Notes: generated by a model from the letters alone, not told the origin. A stretch of DNA of 64,000 nt from Jidongwangia harbinensis (GCF_020216025.1 NZ_JAIWNC010000008.1:275791-339790); one strand, 5' to 3'. Positions 1 through 9,242 are shown, counted from the first letter of the stretch. Numbers and translations: made by a program.

Positions 1-1
1 C

Positions 2-613
2 GCCAACCTGACGGTGCACCACGCCGACGCGCTGCGGATCGCCGCGCCGGACCTGGCGCCCGCCCCGACGATGCTGGTGGCGAACCTGCCGTACAACGTG
101 GCGGTGCCGGTCGTGCTGCACCTGCTGGCCGAGCTGCCCACGCTGCGCGGCGGGCTGGTGATGGTGCAGAAGGAGGTCGCCGACCGGCTGGTCGCCGGAC
201 CCGGATCGAAGGTGTACGGCATCCCGTCGGTCAAGCTGGCCTGGTACGCCGACGCGCACTCCGCCGGCCGGGTCCCGCCGGCGGTGTTCTGGCCGGTGCC
301 GAACGTGGATTCCGGGCTGGTCGCGTTCACCTGCCGGGTCCCGCCCGCGGGGGCCGACCGGCGCGCGGTGTTCGCGGTGGTGGACGCGGCGTTCGCGCAG
401 CGGCGCAAGACGCTGCGGGCGGCGCTGGCCGGGTGGGCCGGCGGGCCCGCCGCCGCGGAACAGGTGCTGGTGGCGGCCGGGATCAGCCCGCAGGCCCGGG
501 GGGAGTCGCTGTCCGTGCGGCAGTTCACCGCGATCGCGGCGGCCGCTTCCGGGCAGGGGTACGGCGGTAAGCTCGGCCTGACCGGAGCGAAGCGTGAGGA
601 GGTGGGCCCATGA
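2..613 (+). CDS. rsmA: 16S rRNA dimethyladenosine transferase RsmA (KsgA), 3' part
   Basis: The gene is cut by the left window edge; 203 residues remain in a frame open from base 2. The family transfers four methyl groups from SAM to two adjacent adenines near the 3' end of 16S rRNA during small-subunit maturation. The fragment keeps the catalytic motif NLPYN (bases 82-96, target-adenine binding), the block VQKEVADRL, the WPVPNVDS segment and the C-terminal helical motif FAQRRKTLR. Only the N-terminal SAM-binding glycine motif lies outside the window. The TGA stop overlaps the ATG of the next gene (ATGA at 610-613), indicating translational coupling. Identification is firm; the true start cannot be seen. 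Confidence 0.95.
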   Translation, partial: ANLTVHHADALRIAAPDLAPAPTMLVANLPYNVAVPVVLHLLAELPTLRGGLVMVQKEVADRLVAGPGSKVYGIPSVKLAWYADAHSAGRVPPAVFWPVPNVDSGLVAFTCRVPPAGADRRAVFAVVDAAFAQRRKTLRAALAGWAGGPAAAEQVLVAAGISPQARGESLSVRQFTAIAAAASGQGYGGKLGLTGAKREEVGP

Positions 614-1185
614 CGGCGGAAGCAGCCGGCCACATCGTCTGGACGCCGGACCCGACCCGCCAACGTCTGCGGGCATACACGGTCGAGGACGTCTTCAAGC
701 TGCCCGACGACACCCCCCGCGTCGAGTTGACGGATGGAGTTCTGTCAGTGGTTCCCTCGCCCAACGGCGGCCACCAGAGGATCAACTGGCGGCTGGTGGC
801 GTGGCTGGACCGACATGCTCCGGAGGACATGGAGGCGTCGCTCGCCGTCGGCGTGGTCATCGGTTACCGCAACACACTGGAGCCGGACGCTCTGCTCCTG
901 CGGCGCCCGGTCGACTACGAGCACCACTTCTACGAGCCGTCACAGGTGGTGCTTGCGGTCGAGATCGTGTCGCCCGGCACCAAACGGCGGGACCGGTTGC
1001 AGAAACCTGCGCTCTATGCGGCTGCCGGCATCCCACATTTCTGGCGGATCGAACAGAACCCACTACACCTTTTTGCCTATGACCTGGTCGACGGCCGCTA
1101 TGAACTGGTGGCCGACTCGGCCGACGAACTGGTGCTGACGGCGCCCTTCGAGATCAAGCTGCCGATCGCGGACATCGCTCCGTGA
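610..1185 (+). CDS. Uma2-family (DUF820) putative restriction-endonuclease-fold protein
   Basis: 191 residues, the usual size of the Uma2/DUF820 family, which has a PD-(D/E)XK nuclease fold but no established role in most hosts. Visible core: EPDALLL (residues 91-97), then [13 protein letters not shown] (116-128) and the [14 protein letters not shown] block (132-145). D93, E118 and K132 are candidates for the metal-binding and catalytic set. The gene sits between rsmA and ispE with ATGA overlap on one side and GTGA overlap on the other, so it would be read as part of the same message. Its sequence is slightly less GC-rich in places than its neighbours. Family is clear; cellular function is unknown. 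Confidence 0.85.
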   Translation: MTAEAAGHIVWTPDPTRQRLRAYTVEDVFKLPDDTPRVELTDGVLSVVPSPNGGHQRINWRLVAWLDRHAPEDMEASLAVGVVIGYRNTLEPDALLLRRPVDYEHHFYEPSQVVLAVEIVSPGTKRRDRLQKPALYAAAGIPHFWRIEQNPLHLFAYDLVDGRYELVADSADELVLTAPFEIKLPIADIAP

Positions 1186-2126
1186 CGGAGGCGTGGGGGC
1201 CGGAGGACGGCGGAAGGCGGGCCGGTGGCCCGGTCCGGGTCCGCGTACCCGCGAAAATCAACCTGCACCTCGGCGTGGGACCGCTGCGGACCGACGGCTT
1301 CCACGAGCTGAACACCGTCTACCACGCGGTCAGCCTCTTCGACGAGCTGCGCGCCAGCCACGGCGACACGCTCACCCTCACCATGGAGGGCGAAGGCGCC
1401 GGGGAGCTGGCACTCGACGACAGCAACCTGGTGATCCGCGCCGCCCGGGCGCTGGCCGCGCACGCCCGCGTCCCCGCGTACGCCCGGCTGCACCTGCGCA
1501 AATCCATCCCGCTCGCCGGCGGGCTGGCCGGCGGCAGCGCCGACGCGGCCGCCGCGCTGCTGGCCTGCGACGCGCTCTGGGGCACCGGAATGCCGCGCGA
1601 CGAACTGGCCGCGATCGGCGCCACGCTCGGCTCGGACGTCCCGTTCCTGCTGCACGGCGGCACCGCACTGGGCACCGGCCACGGCGAGACGGTGAGCCCG
1701 ATCCTGGCCCGCCCGACCACCTGGCACTGGGTGCTGGCGGTCGCCGACGGCGGCCTGTCCACCCCCGAGGTGTACCGCGAGCTGGACCGGCTGCGCGACG
1801 GCTCCTGGCCGCCCGCCCCGCTGGAGTCCGCCGACTCGCTGATGACCGCGCTCCGCCAGCGCCGGCCGGAGGTGCTCGGTGCGGCGCTCGGCAACGACCT
1901 GCAACCCGCGGCGCTGTCGTTGCGGCCGCAGCTCGCCGACGTCCTGAAGGCCGGCCATGCGGCCGGCGCCGTGGCCGGCATCGTCTCCGGTTCCGGACCC
2001 ACCTGCGCGTTCCTGACCAGGGACGCGAACCACGCGGAGACGGTGGCCGCCGGGCTGACCGCCGCCGGGGTGTGCCGGCAGGCCCGCACCGCCCGCGGAC
2101 CGATGCCGGGCGCGCGGGTAACCTGA
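1182..2126 (+). CDS. ispE: 4-diphosphocytidyl-2-C-methyl-D-erythritol kinase IspE
   Basis: GHMP kinase of the non-mevalonate (MEP) isoprenoid pathway; phosphorylates CDP-methylerythritol at the 2-hydroxyl using ATP. 314 residues, normal for the family. Motifs in order: VPAKINLHLG (residues 22-31), the ATP-binding GHMP loop PLAGGLAGGSADAA (110-123), GSDVPFLLHGGTALGTG, and the C-terminal glycine motif SGSGPTCAF. The GTG start overlaps the TGA of the upstream gene (GTGA, 1182-1185). rsmA-ispE adjacency is common in actinobacteria, which supports the call. Confidence 0.95.
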   Translation: MTEAWGPEDGGRRAGGPVRVRVPAKINLHLGVGPLRTDGFHELNTVYHAVSLFDELRASHGDTLTLTMEGEGAGELALDDSNLVIRAARALAAHARVPAYARLHLRKSIPLAGGLAGGSADAAAALLACDALWGTGMPRDELAAIGATLGSDVPFLLHGGTALGTGHGETVSPILARPTTWHWVLAVADGGLSTPEVYRELDRLRDGSWPPAPLESADSLMTALRQRRPEVLGAALGNDLQPAALSLRPQLADVLKAGHAAGAVAGIVSGSGPTCAFLTRDANHAETVAAGLTAAGVCRQARTARGPMPGARVT

Positions 2127-2134
2127 TACGCATC

Positions 2135-3940
2135 GTGGCCAACATCGTCAATCTGGACCGGGTCAACAAGGGTTACGGCGCCGCCGGTCAGCTGCTCACC
2201 GACGTCTCCCTCGGACTGGACGACGACGCGCGGGTCGGCATCGTCGGCCTCAACGGCGCGGGCAAGTCCACGCTGCTGCGGATGCTCGCCAAGGTCGAGG
2301 AGCCGGACTCCGGCCGGGTCACCCACCGGCGCGACCTGCGCGTCGCCGCGCTGCCGCAGACCCTCACGCTGGATCCGTCGTTCACCGTGCGTGACGTGGT
2401 GCTGGGCACCGCGTGGCTGGCCGAGGGCATGGGCGCCGAGCACGAGTGGGCCGGTGACGCCGGCGTACGCACCATCCTCGACGGCCTCGGCATGCCGCAC
2501 CTCGGCCTGGACACCCCGGTCGGCCCGATGTCCGGCGGCGAACGCCGCCGGGTCGCGCTGGCCGCGCTGCTGGTGCGCGAATCGGACCTGCTGATCCTGG
2601 ACGAGCCCACCAACCACCTGGACGTGGCCGGCGTCGACTGGCTGGCCCGGCACCTGCTGACCCGGCGCGGCGCGCTCGTCGTGGTCACCCACGACCGGTG
2701 GTTCCTCGACGCGGTCTGTACCGCCACGTGGGAGGTCGTCGACGAGAGCGTGCAGGCGTACGAGGGCGGCTACGCGGCCTGGACCCTGGCCCGCGCCGAA
2801 CGGGCCCGGGTGGCCGCCACCGTCGAGGCCCGCCGGCAGAACCTGCTCCGCAAGGAGATCGCCTGGCTGCGCCGCGGTCCACCGGCCCGCACGTCCAAGC
2901 CGCGGTTCCGGATCGACGCGGCGAACGCGCTGATCGCCGACGTGCCCCCGGTGCGGGACACGGTCAGCCTGCAACGGCTGGCCACCACCCGGCTCGGCAA
3001 GCAGGTGTACGACCTGACCGACGTCGAACTGGTGGCCGGCACCAAGCCCATCCTCAAGGACCTCACCTGGCAGGTGGGACCGGGCGACCGGATCGCGATC
3101 CTGGGCGCCAACGGGGCCGGCAAGACCACGCTGCTGCGCCTGCTGGCCGGGGTCACCCGGCCGGACGGCGGCCGGCTCGTTACCGGCGCCACGGTGCGTG
3201 CCGCGTTCCTGTCCCAGGAACTCAAGGAACTGCCCGGGCATCTGCGGCTGCTGGAAGCGGTGGAGGAGGTCGCCAAGCGGGTCAAGCTCGGCGACCGGGA
3301 ACTGTCCGCGGGCCAGCTGGCCGAGGTGTTCGGCTTCACCGACAAGCGGATCTGGACGCCGGTCAGCGACCTGTCCGGTGGCGAACGCCGCCGGCTGCAG
3401 ATGCTGCGGTTGCTGGCCACCGAACCCAACGTGCTGCTGCTCGACGAACCCACCAACGACCTGGACACCGACACGCTGGCGTCGCTGGAGGACCTGCTCG
3501 ACTCCTGGCCGGGCACGATGGTCGTCGCCAGCCACGACCGGTATCTGGTGGAACGCGTCACCGAGACGGCGTACGGCATGTTCGGCGACGGCCGGCTGGT
3601 GCACCTGCCCGGCGGCATCGACGAATACCTGTCCCGGGTCGCGCAGCCCGGCGCCGCTCCGGCCGCGCCGGCCGCGGCCGGTGACCGTCCCGCCGCCGCG
3701 GCGCCGTCCGGCGTGTCCGCCGCCGACCTGCGTACCGCCCGCAAGGACCTGGCCCGGCTGGAACGCCAGCTCGCCAAGCTGGACGAGCGGGTCGTGAAGA
3801 TCAACGAGAGCCTGGCCGAGCACGGCAGCGACTACGAGAAGATCGTCGAGCTGGACGCCCAGCTCAAGGCGGTCCAGGTGGAGCGCGGACAGGTCGAAGA
3901 GGCCTGGCTGGAACTCGCCGAACGGGTACCGGACGCCTGA
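2135..3940 (+). CDS. ABC-F family ATPase (Uup/EttA type)
   Basis: 601 residues with two ATP-binding cassettes and no membrane segment, the ABC-F arrangement; members act on ribosomes (translation factors or antibiotic target protection) rather than in transport. Cassette 1: Walker A GLNGAGKST near residue 38, signature MSGGERRR, Walker B LLILDEPTNHLD, switch His in VVTHDRWF. Cassette 2: Walker A GANGAGKTT near 323, LSGGERRRLQ near 412, VLLLDEPTNDLD, ASHDRYL. The last 75 residues form a charged coiled coil, as in the Uup C-terminal domain. The reading frame stays open far upstream, but GTG at 2135 begins the typical N-terminus (VANIVNLDRV) 8 bases after the ispE stop. Exact subfamily is uncertain. 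Confidence 0.9.
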   Translation: MANIVNLDRVNKGYGAAGQLLTDVSLGLDDDARVGIVGLNGAGKSTLLRMLAKVEEPDSGRVTHRRDLRVAALPQTLTLDPSFTVRDVVLGTAWLAEGMGAEHEWAGDAGVRTILDGLGMPHLGLDTPVGPMSGGERRRVALAALLVRESDLLILDEPTNHLDVAGVDWLARHLLTRRGALVVVTHDRWFLDAVCTATWEVVDESVQAYEGGYAAWTLARAERARVAATVEARRQNLLRKEIAWLRRGPPARTSKPRFRIDAANALIADVPPVRDTVSLQRLATTRLGKQVYDLTDVELVAGTKPILKDLTWQVGPGDRIAILGANGAGKTTLLRLLAGVTRPDGGRLVTGATVRAAFLSQELKELPGHLRLLEAVEEVAKRVKLGDRELSAGQLAEVFGFTDKRIWTPVSDLSGGERRRLQMLRLLATEPNVLLLDEPTNDLDTDTLASLEDLLDSWPGTMVVASHDRYLVERVTETAYGMFGDGRLVHLPGGIDEYLSRVAQPGAAPAAPAAAGDRPAAAAPSGVSAADLRTARKDLARLERQLAKLDERVVKINESLAEHGSDYEKIVELDAQLKAVQVERGQVEEAWLELAERVPDA

Positions 3941-4032
3941 GCCGCTGCGGATCCGGGGGTGCCCCTGCGCCGCCCGGACGGATACGCGAGAATCGACCGC
4001 GAGGATCTCGACCCACTCTGGAGACGGACACC

Positions 4033-4494
4033 ATGGCGCACAATCCGGTCAACCACCCGCTGCGGCCGATCTACCGGGCCATCGCCGCCCTGGTGGGGCT
4101 CTACCTGGTCGCGTTCGGTGTGCTGGGCCTCATCCTCACCGCCGACGAGGGCCTCTTCGGCCGGGCCGGTGACCGGGTCCTCGGCCAGGGCGCCAACCTG
4201 TTCTGGTCGATCGTCTCGCTGGTGCTGGGTGCGGTCGTGCTGGCCGCCGTGGTGCTCGGCCGCAACCTGGACGTCGCCGCCAACACCTACCTCGGGTGGG
4301 GCCTGCTCGTCATCGGCACGTTCGCCCTCGCGGTGATCCGGACCGACGCCAACTTCCTCGACTTCAGCATCTCCACCGTGGTCGTCACCTACCTCGCCGG
4401 CCTGGCGCTGATCCTCGCCGGCCTGTACGGCAAGGTGGCCCCGCAGGAGCAGGAAGGCGCACCGCGCCAGGTGCGCGAGGGCCGCACCGCCTGA
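4033..4494 (+). CDS. DUF4383-like four-helix membrane protein
   Basis: 153 residues with four predicted transmembrane helices (about residues 18-38, 56-78, 84-104, 112-132) and a hydrophilic tail rich in Glu, Gln and Arg. The motif TDANFLDFS before the last helix and the overall size resemble the actinobacterial DUF4383 family; no function is established. GGAG at 4020-4023 lies 9 bases before the ATG and fixes the start. It is convergent with the TetR gene, whose stop is 16 bases away. Confidence 0.75.
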   Translation: MAHNPVNHPLRPIYRAIAALVGLYLVAFGVLGLILTADEGLFGRAGDRVLGQGANLFWSIVSLVLGAVVLAAVVLGRNLDVAANTYLGWGLLVIGTFALAVIRTDANFLDFSISTVVVTYLAGLALILAGLYGKVAPQEQEGAPRQVREGRTA

Positions 4495-4510
4495 TCGGAG
4501 CGCCTGCCGG

Positions 4511-5233
4511 TCAGCGCAGCTTGCGGGTGATCAGCGTCGGTTTCGCCTCCAGGTGGGACAGCCCGTTCCAGGCCAGGTTGACCAGCTGCGCCGCGACCAT
4601 CTCCTTCTTCGGCTTGCGCGCCTCCCGCCACCACTGCCCGACCAGCGCCACCATGCCCACCAGCGCCTGGGAGTAGAGCTCGGCGAACTTCGGGTCCAGG
4701 TCACGGCTGCGGAACTCGGCCGCCAGGATGTGCTCGACCTGGTGCGCCACGTCGTTCATCACGCTGGAGAAGTTGCCGGCCGGCGACAGCACCGGAGACT
4801 CCCGCACCAGCACCTGGAACCCGTGCGGCTCCTGGTCGATGTAGTCGAGCAGGGCCAGCGCCGCCTGCTCCAGCAACTCCCGCGGATGCCCGGCGGTCAG
4901 CGCCGCCGCGATCCGGTCCAGCAGCGCACGGACCTCCCGGTCCACCACCACCGCGTACAGGCCCTCCTTGCCGCCGAAGTGCTCGTACACCACCGGCTTG
5001 GACACCTTGGCGCGGGCCGCCACCTCCTCCACGCTGGTGCCGTCGAAACCGCGCTCGGCGAACAGCTGGCGGCCGATGGCGATGAGCTGTTCGCGCCGCT
5101 GCGCCGCGGACATGCGGACCCGGGAGGTCGTGGTCGGCGGGGTCGCCACGCGGCTCGACGCGGCCGCGGCGGCGCGCGAGGTGCGTGCGCGCCGGCCGCG
5201 GCCTTCGGCGGGAGGCTCGGTTGGCTCGGTCAC
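4511..5233 (-). CDS. TetR/AcrR-family transcriptional regulator
   Basis: 240 residues. An N-terminal Ala/Arg/Thr-rich, probably disordered stretch of about 40 residues precedes a TetR DNA-binding domain: AQRREQLIAIGRQLFAERGF, then the recognition helix region VEEVAARAKVSKPVVYEHFG. The remaining residues form an all-helical ligand-binding domain. The frame is open further upstream, but GTG at 5233 (VTEPTEPPAEG) is the first plausible start, and a CAGGAT box sits 6 bases upstream of it. The target is unknown; the adjacent divergent gene at 5351 is one candidate. Confidence 0.85.
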   Translation of the reverse strand: MTEPTEPPAEGRGRRARTSRAAAAASSRVATPPTTTSRVRMSAAQRREQLIAIGRQLFAERGFDGTSVEEVAARAKVSKPVVYEHFGGKEGLYAVVVDREVRALLDRIAAALTAGHPRELLEQAALALLDYIDQEPHGFQVLVRESPVLSPAGNFSSVMNDVAHQVEHILAAEFRSRDLDPKFAELYSQALVGMVALVGQWWREARKPKKEMVAAQLVNLAWNGLSHLEAKPTLITRKLR

Positions 5234-5350
5234 CCGGCCATCCTGCCAGCAGCGGACCCGATCCAGGGGGCAGGTACGACGGCGTGGCCGTTCCCGCGGA
5301 CTTCCGTCAGCGGACTGGTGCGTGTCTTCATTCCATTGTAATGTACCTAC

Positions 5351-6223
5351 ATGGCTACCTCCCAACGTGCAGATGATGTCCGCCGCATTGAAGCCCGGCG
5401 TCTCCGTTCCGAGACCCGCATGTCATTGGCCGAGTTGCGCCGTCACTTCGGCGTCAGTCGCGACACCATGGCGGAATGGCTGTGGGGGTTGCCCAATCCG
5501 GAGTGGACGTCGCGACCCAACGCCAAGGACGACCTTCGCGACGAGGCGGTCGCCCTCCGCGGCGAGGGCTGTTCGGTGCCGGACATCGCCGCAATTCTCG
5601 GCGTCGCCAAGTCGACGGCCTACCTCTGGACGCGCCACCTGCCATTACGGCGGACCGATGAGGGTGCCGACGAGCGCCGCCGCAGACACCTGGAGCGCAT
5701 GCGCGAGGCCCGCTGGGAACCGCACCGCAAAGCGCGCCAAGAGGAACGCAGGGCGGTCGCGGCGGAGGCGGCAGCGTCCGTGGGGGAGTTGTCGCATCGC
5801 GACCTGTTGATGCTGGGTGCCGTCGCCTACTGGTGTGAAGGGGCCAAGGAGAAGCCGTGGCGGCCGACGAGCCTCCCCCTTCAGTTCATCAACAGCGACG
5901 AGACACTGATCCTGCTCTTCCTGCGCTTTGTGGAGGCTCTCGGCGTCGACCGGGCGGCGCTGCGTTACCGGCTGAGCATTCACGAGTCCGCCGACGTGGC
6001 GGCCGCGACCCGTTCGTGGGCCGAGGTCGTCGGCGTGCCGCCGGGGCAGTTCCAGCGGGCCACCCTCAAGACGCACAAGCCGTCCACCGTGCGCCGCAAC
6101 ATCGGGGATTCTTATCGGGGATGCCTGGTCGTCTACGTACCAAAGTCGGCCAGGTTGTACTGGATCGTGGAGGGCATCATGCGGGGCATCGCCCTGGGTG
6201 AGCCGGCCGACGAGGGACGCTAA
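5351..6223 (+). CDS. HTH protein with C-terminal LAGLIDADG-like domain (hypothetical)
   Basis: 290 residues, no close family I can name with certainty. Two helix-turn-helix segments are visible: about residues 24-46 (SLAELRRHFGVSRDTMAEWL) and 72-96 (GCSVPDIAAILGVAKSTAYL). A basic linker follows (about 100-145). The C-terminal half (about 150-285) carries the pattern LGAVAYWCEGAKEK, FINSDETLILLFLRFV, RLSIHESADV, PPGQFQRATLK and GCLVVYV. This recalls LAGLIDADG-type homing-endonuclease domains fused to HTH segments in bacteria. The start is nearly leaderless: TGTAAT at 5337-5342 lies 8 bases before the ATG. Base composition is less GC-rich than its neighbours. It ends 44 bases before tRNA-Gln. 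HTH content is clear; the nuclease-like reading is an inference. Confidence 0.7.
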   Translation: MATSQRADDVRRIEARRLRSETRMSLAELRRHFGVSRDTMAEWLWGLPNPEWTSRPNAKDDLRDEAVALRGEGCSVPDIAAILGVAKSTAYLWTRHLPLRRTDEGADERRRRHLERMREARWEPHRKARQEERRAVAAEAAASVGELSHRDLLMLGAVAYWCEGAKEKPWRPTSLPLQFINSDETLILLFLRFVEALGVDRAALRYRLSIHESADVAAATRSWAEVVGVPPGQFQRATLKTHKPSTVRRNIGDSYRGCLVVYVPKSARLYWIVEGIMRGIALGEPADEGR

Positions 6224-6267
6224 GATGTGATCCGCGGACACAACTGAAGAAGAATGTCCGAAAAGGG

Positions 6268-6338
6268 TCCCGGATCGTCTAATGGTAGGACTGCGGCCTT
6301 TGGTGCCGTCTATAGGGGTTCGAATCCTCTTCCGGGAG
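6268..6338 (+). tRNA. tRNA-Gln (anticodon UUG)
   Basis: A complete 71-base cloverleaf can be folded by eye. Acceptor stem 6268-6274 pairs with 6331-6337, with discriminator G6338. The D stem is GTCT/GGAC. The anticodon stem GCGGC/GCCGT encloses the loop CTTTGGT, giving anticodon TTG (UUG, reads CAA). A 4-base variable loop precedes the T stem AGGGG/CCTCT with loop TTCGAAT. CCA is not encoded. Confidence 0.97.
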
Positions 6339-6401
6339 CGTAATCTCCGCGGCTGACTTTGCGCCGCTTCTGCACCGCCACTGCGACCAATGGAGTCCCG
6401 C

Positions 6402-7838
6402 GTGAGCCAGGCCCCCAGCCGCACCGTCGTCGTCCTCGCCGCCGGTGAGGGCAAGCGGATGAAGTCCGCCACGCCCAAGGTGCTGCACCCGCTGCTCGGC
6501 CGCACGCTGCTGGGCCACGTGCTGGCCGCGGCCACCGCGGCGGAGGCGGCGGGCACCATCGTGGTCGTCGGGCACAAGGCCGAGCAGGTCCGCGGGCACC
6601 TGTCCGAGATCGCCCCGGACGCCACGCCGGTGCTGCAGGAGCAGCAGAACGGCACCGGCCATGCGGTACGCATCGCGCTCGAGGCGGCACCGGACGCCGA
6701 CGGCACCGTGGTCGTGCTCAACGGTGACGTGCCGCTGCTGCGACCCGAGACGGTGGCCGCGCTGCTGACCGCGCACGAGGAGTCCAAGGCGGGCGCCACC
6801 GTGCTGGCCGCCGAGGTGGCCGACCCGTCCGGGCTGGGCCGGGTGGTGCGCGACGCCGACGGCAACCTGGAACGGATCGTGGAGGAGCGGGACGCGTCCC
6901 CCGAGGTGCGGGCGATCCGCGAGATCAACGCCGGGATCTACGCGTTCGACGCCGCGCTGTTGCGGGAGGCGCTCGGCCGGATCTCCACCGACAACGACCA
7001 GGGCGAGGAGTACCTCACCGACGTGTTCGGCCTGCTCGCCGACGCGGGGCAGCCGGTCGGGGTGTACGTGGCGGCGGACGCCGAGGAGACGCTGGGCTGC
7101 AACGACCGGGCCGAGCTGGCACGCCTGCGGGCGCTGCTGCGGGACCGGGTGAACACGGCCTGGATGCGGTCCGGGGTGTCGATCCTGGACCCGGCGACCA
7201 CCTGGATCGACGTGACGGTCACGCTGTCACCCGATGCGGTGATCGACCAGAATTCGCAGCTGCAGGGTACGACGACGGTGGCCGCGGGCGCCGTGATCGG
7301 ACCGGACACCACGCTGGTCGACACCACGGTCGGTGCCGGTGCGGTGCTGCTGCGGGCGCACTCGATCGGGGCGCAGGTCGGGCCGGAGGCGCAGGTCGGG
7401 CCGTACTCGTATCTGCGACCGGGGACGCTCCTGGGCCGCAAGGCCAAGGTCGGCGGGTTCGTCGAAACGAAGAACGCCGAGCTGGGCGACGGGGCGAAGG
7501 TCCCGCACCTGACGTACGTCGGGGACGCCACCATCGGCGCGAAGGCGAACATCGGTGCGGGCACCATCTTCGCCAACTACGACGGCGTCAACAAACACCA
7601 CACCACCGTGGGTGAGGCCGCGTTCGTGGGCAGTGACACGGTGCTGATCGCGCCGGTCGAGGTGGGCGCCGGGGCGTACGTGGCCGCGGGCAGCGCGATC
7701 CAGACCGCGGTACCCGCGGGCAGCCTCGGGGTGACGCGGGCACCACAGCGCAACATCGAGGGCTGGACGGCGCGCAAGCGGCCTGGCACCGTGTCGGCGG
7801 AGGCCGCCGAGCAGGCCGCAACGGGTGACGCGGGGTGA
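6402..7838 (+). CDS. glmU: Bifunctional GlmU: GlcNAc-1-P uridyltransferase / GlcN-1-P acetyltransferase
   Basis: Makes UDP-GlcNAc for peptidoglycan and other wall polymers in two steps. The N-terminal nucleotidyltransferase domain shows LAAGEGKRMKS, QQNGTGHAV and NGDVPLL. From about residue 250 a left-handed beta-helix of hexapeptide repeats forms the acetyltransferase, with GGFVETKNAELG, HLTYVGDATIG and NIGAGTIFANYDG. 478 residues from GTG 6402, chosen because GGAG (6392-6395) lies 6 bases upstream; an in-frame ATG at 6390 is the alternative. It is followed by prs, rplY and pth, a conserved actinobacterial order. Confidence 0.96.
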   Translation: MSQAPSRTVVVLAAGEGKRMKSATPKVLHPLLGRTLLGHVLAAATAAEAAGTIVVVGHKAEQVRGHLSEIAPDATPVLQEQQNGTGHAVRIALEAAPDADGTVVVLNGDVPLLRPETVAALLTAHEESKAGATVLAAEVADPSGLGRVVRDADGNLERIVEERDASPEVRAIREINAGIYAFDAALLREALGRISTDNDQGEEYLTDVFGLLADAGQPVGVYVAADAEETLGCNDRAELARLRALLRDRVNTAWMRSGVSILDPATTWIDVTVTLSPDAVIDQNSQLQGTTTVAAGAVIGPDTTLVDTTVGAGAVLLRAHSIGAQVGPEAQVGPYSYLRPGTLLGRKAKVGGFVETKNAELGDGAKVPHLTYVGDATIGAKANIGAGTIFANYDGVNKHHTTVGEAAFVGSDTVLIAPVEVGAGAYVAAGSAIQTAVPAGSLGVTRAPQRNIEGWTARKRPGTVSAEAAEQAATGDAG

Positions 7839-7936
7839 GCCATCCCACCCCGTGCACCTGAGCCGGTGGCGGGAACGCCGACGCAGGGGATACTTCAAGC
7901 GAATAATCCCCTCGACCCACGGGAGCAGACGAGCCG

Positions 7937-8917
7937 ATGGGCAGCATCGTCGCGGAGAACCGTAAGAGTCTGATGCTTTTCTCCGGACGGGGCTTCCCGG
8001 AGCTGGCGGAGGAGATCGGTCAGGTCCTGGGGGTGGAGCCCACCCGGTCGGATTCGTACGAGTTCGCCAACGGCGAGATCTTCGTGCGGTTCAAGGATTC
8101 GGTACGCGGCTCGGACGCGTTCGTCGTGCAGTCGATGACGGCGGGGATCAACACGTGGGTCATGGAGACCCTCATCATGATCGATGCCCTGAAGCGTGGG
8201 TCGGCGAAGCGGATCACCGTGGTGATGCCGTTCTATCCGTACTCCCGGCAGGACAAGAAGCACCGCGGCCGGGAACCGATCTCCGCGCGCCTGGTGGCCG
8301 ACCTGCTGAAGACCGCGGGCGCCAACCGGATCCTCACGGTCGACCTGCACACCGCGCAGATCCAGGGCTTCTTCGACGGCCCGGTGGACCACCTGTTCGC
8401 GATGGACATCCTGGCCGAGCACGTGCAGCGCAAGTTCGCCGGCCGGCCGATGACGGTGGTCGCCCCGGACTCCGGCCGGGTGCGGGTCGCGGAGCGATGG
8501 ACGGACCGGCTGGGCGGCTGCCCGCTGGCGTTCATCCACAAGACCCGGGACCCGCTGAAGCCGAACCAGGTGGTGGCGAACCGGGTGGTCGGCGAGGTCG
8601 AGGGCCGGGTCTGCCTGATCGTCGACGACATGATCGACACGGGTGGCACGATCGCGAAGGCCGCCGACATCCTGTTCGACTCCGGCGCCGCGGACGTGAT
8701 CGTGTCGGCGACGCACGCGCTGCTGTCCGACCCGGCCACCGAGCGCCTGAAGAACAGCCGGATCAGCGAGCTGGTGGTGACGAACACGCTGCCCCTGCCG
8801 CCGGAGAAGCACCTCGACAAGATCACCGTGCTGTCGATCGCGCCGCTGCTGGCGCGGGCGATCCGCGAGGTCTTCGACGACGGCTCGGTGACCACCCTCT
8901 TCGGCGGACTGAGCTGA
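7937..8917 (+). CDS. prs: Ribose-phosphate pyrophosphokinase (PRPP synthetase)
   Basis: Forms PRPP from ribose 5-phosphate and ATP, the precursor for nucleotides, His and Trp. 326 residues. Motifs: FSGRGFPELAEEIG at the N-terminus, FANGEIFVRF (flexible loop region), MPFYPYSRQDKKHRGREPIS (catalytic loop) and the PRPP-binding signature LIVDDMIDTGGT. PRPP also feeds the uracil phosphoribosyltransferase encoded at 51.6 kb. A GGGAG run lies about 13 bases upstream of the ATG. Confidence 0.97.
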   Translation: MGSIVAENRKSLMLFSGRGFPELAEEIGQVLGVEPTRSDSYEFANGEIFVRFKDSVRGSDAFVVQSMTAGINTWVMETLIMIDALKRGSAKRITVVMPFYPYSRQDKKHRGREPISARLVADLLKTAGANRILTVDLHTAQIQGFFDGPVDHLFAMDILAEHVQRKFAGRPMTVVAPDSGRVRVAERWTDRLGGCPLAFIHKTRDPLKPNQVVANRVVGEVEGRVCLIVDDMIDTGGTIAKAADILFDSGAADVIVSATHALLSDPATERLKNSRISELVVTNTLPLPPEKHLDKITVLSIAPLLARAIREVFDDGSVTTLFGGLS

Positions 8918-9242
8918 CCGCTCCGGCATGACGGCCGGCCGCCTGTGCGCCGAGCAGCCGGGCGCCGGCTCGCGTGCAAGTTGCACCGGAGAAGGAAAAA
9001 TTGGCGAGGGACGGTACCGCCTCTGATGTCGTGGAAAGGGGCAGGTAAGCTGGTGCGGTTGCCACGGCGAGGGTGCCCCGCGGTCTGCTGAGTGTCGCAG
9101 CCGCTCGGAGGCACCGTGATCGACGCGGTGCTCCGGGCCTGTGCCCAGCGCGCCCCCTCGCCCGGCACCGCCGAAGCCCGCAGCCCGTCGAACCGCCCGC
9201 CGACTAGACGCAGCCCGATCAAAGAGTTTCAGGAGTTTCCCC
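8918..9242 (+). other. 325-base intergenic region / probable rplY leader
   Basis: No protein gene is supported here. A TAAGCT hexamer near 9046 could be a -10 element for rplY, which would give a leader of about 190 bases. The last bases hold the clear rplY ribosome-binding site AGGAG (9231-9235). I see no recognisable riboswitch or RNA gene. Confidence 0.3.

Noticed and set aside
1193..2134. N-terminal extension of the ABC-F frame
   Set aside because: Arg/Pro-rich shadow of ispE; the family N-terminus begins at GTG 2135.
9141..9242. N-terminal extension of L25
   Set aside because: AGGAG-N7-GTG at 9243 and the conserved L25 N-terminus place the start downstream.
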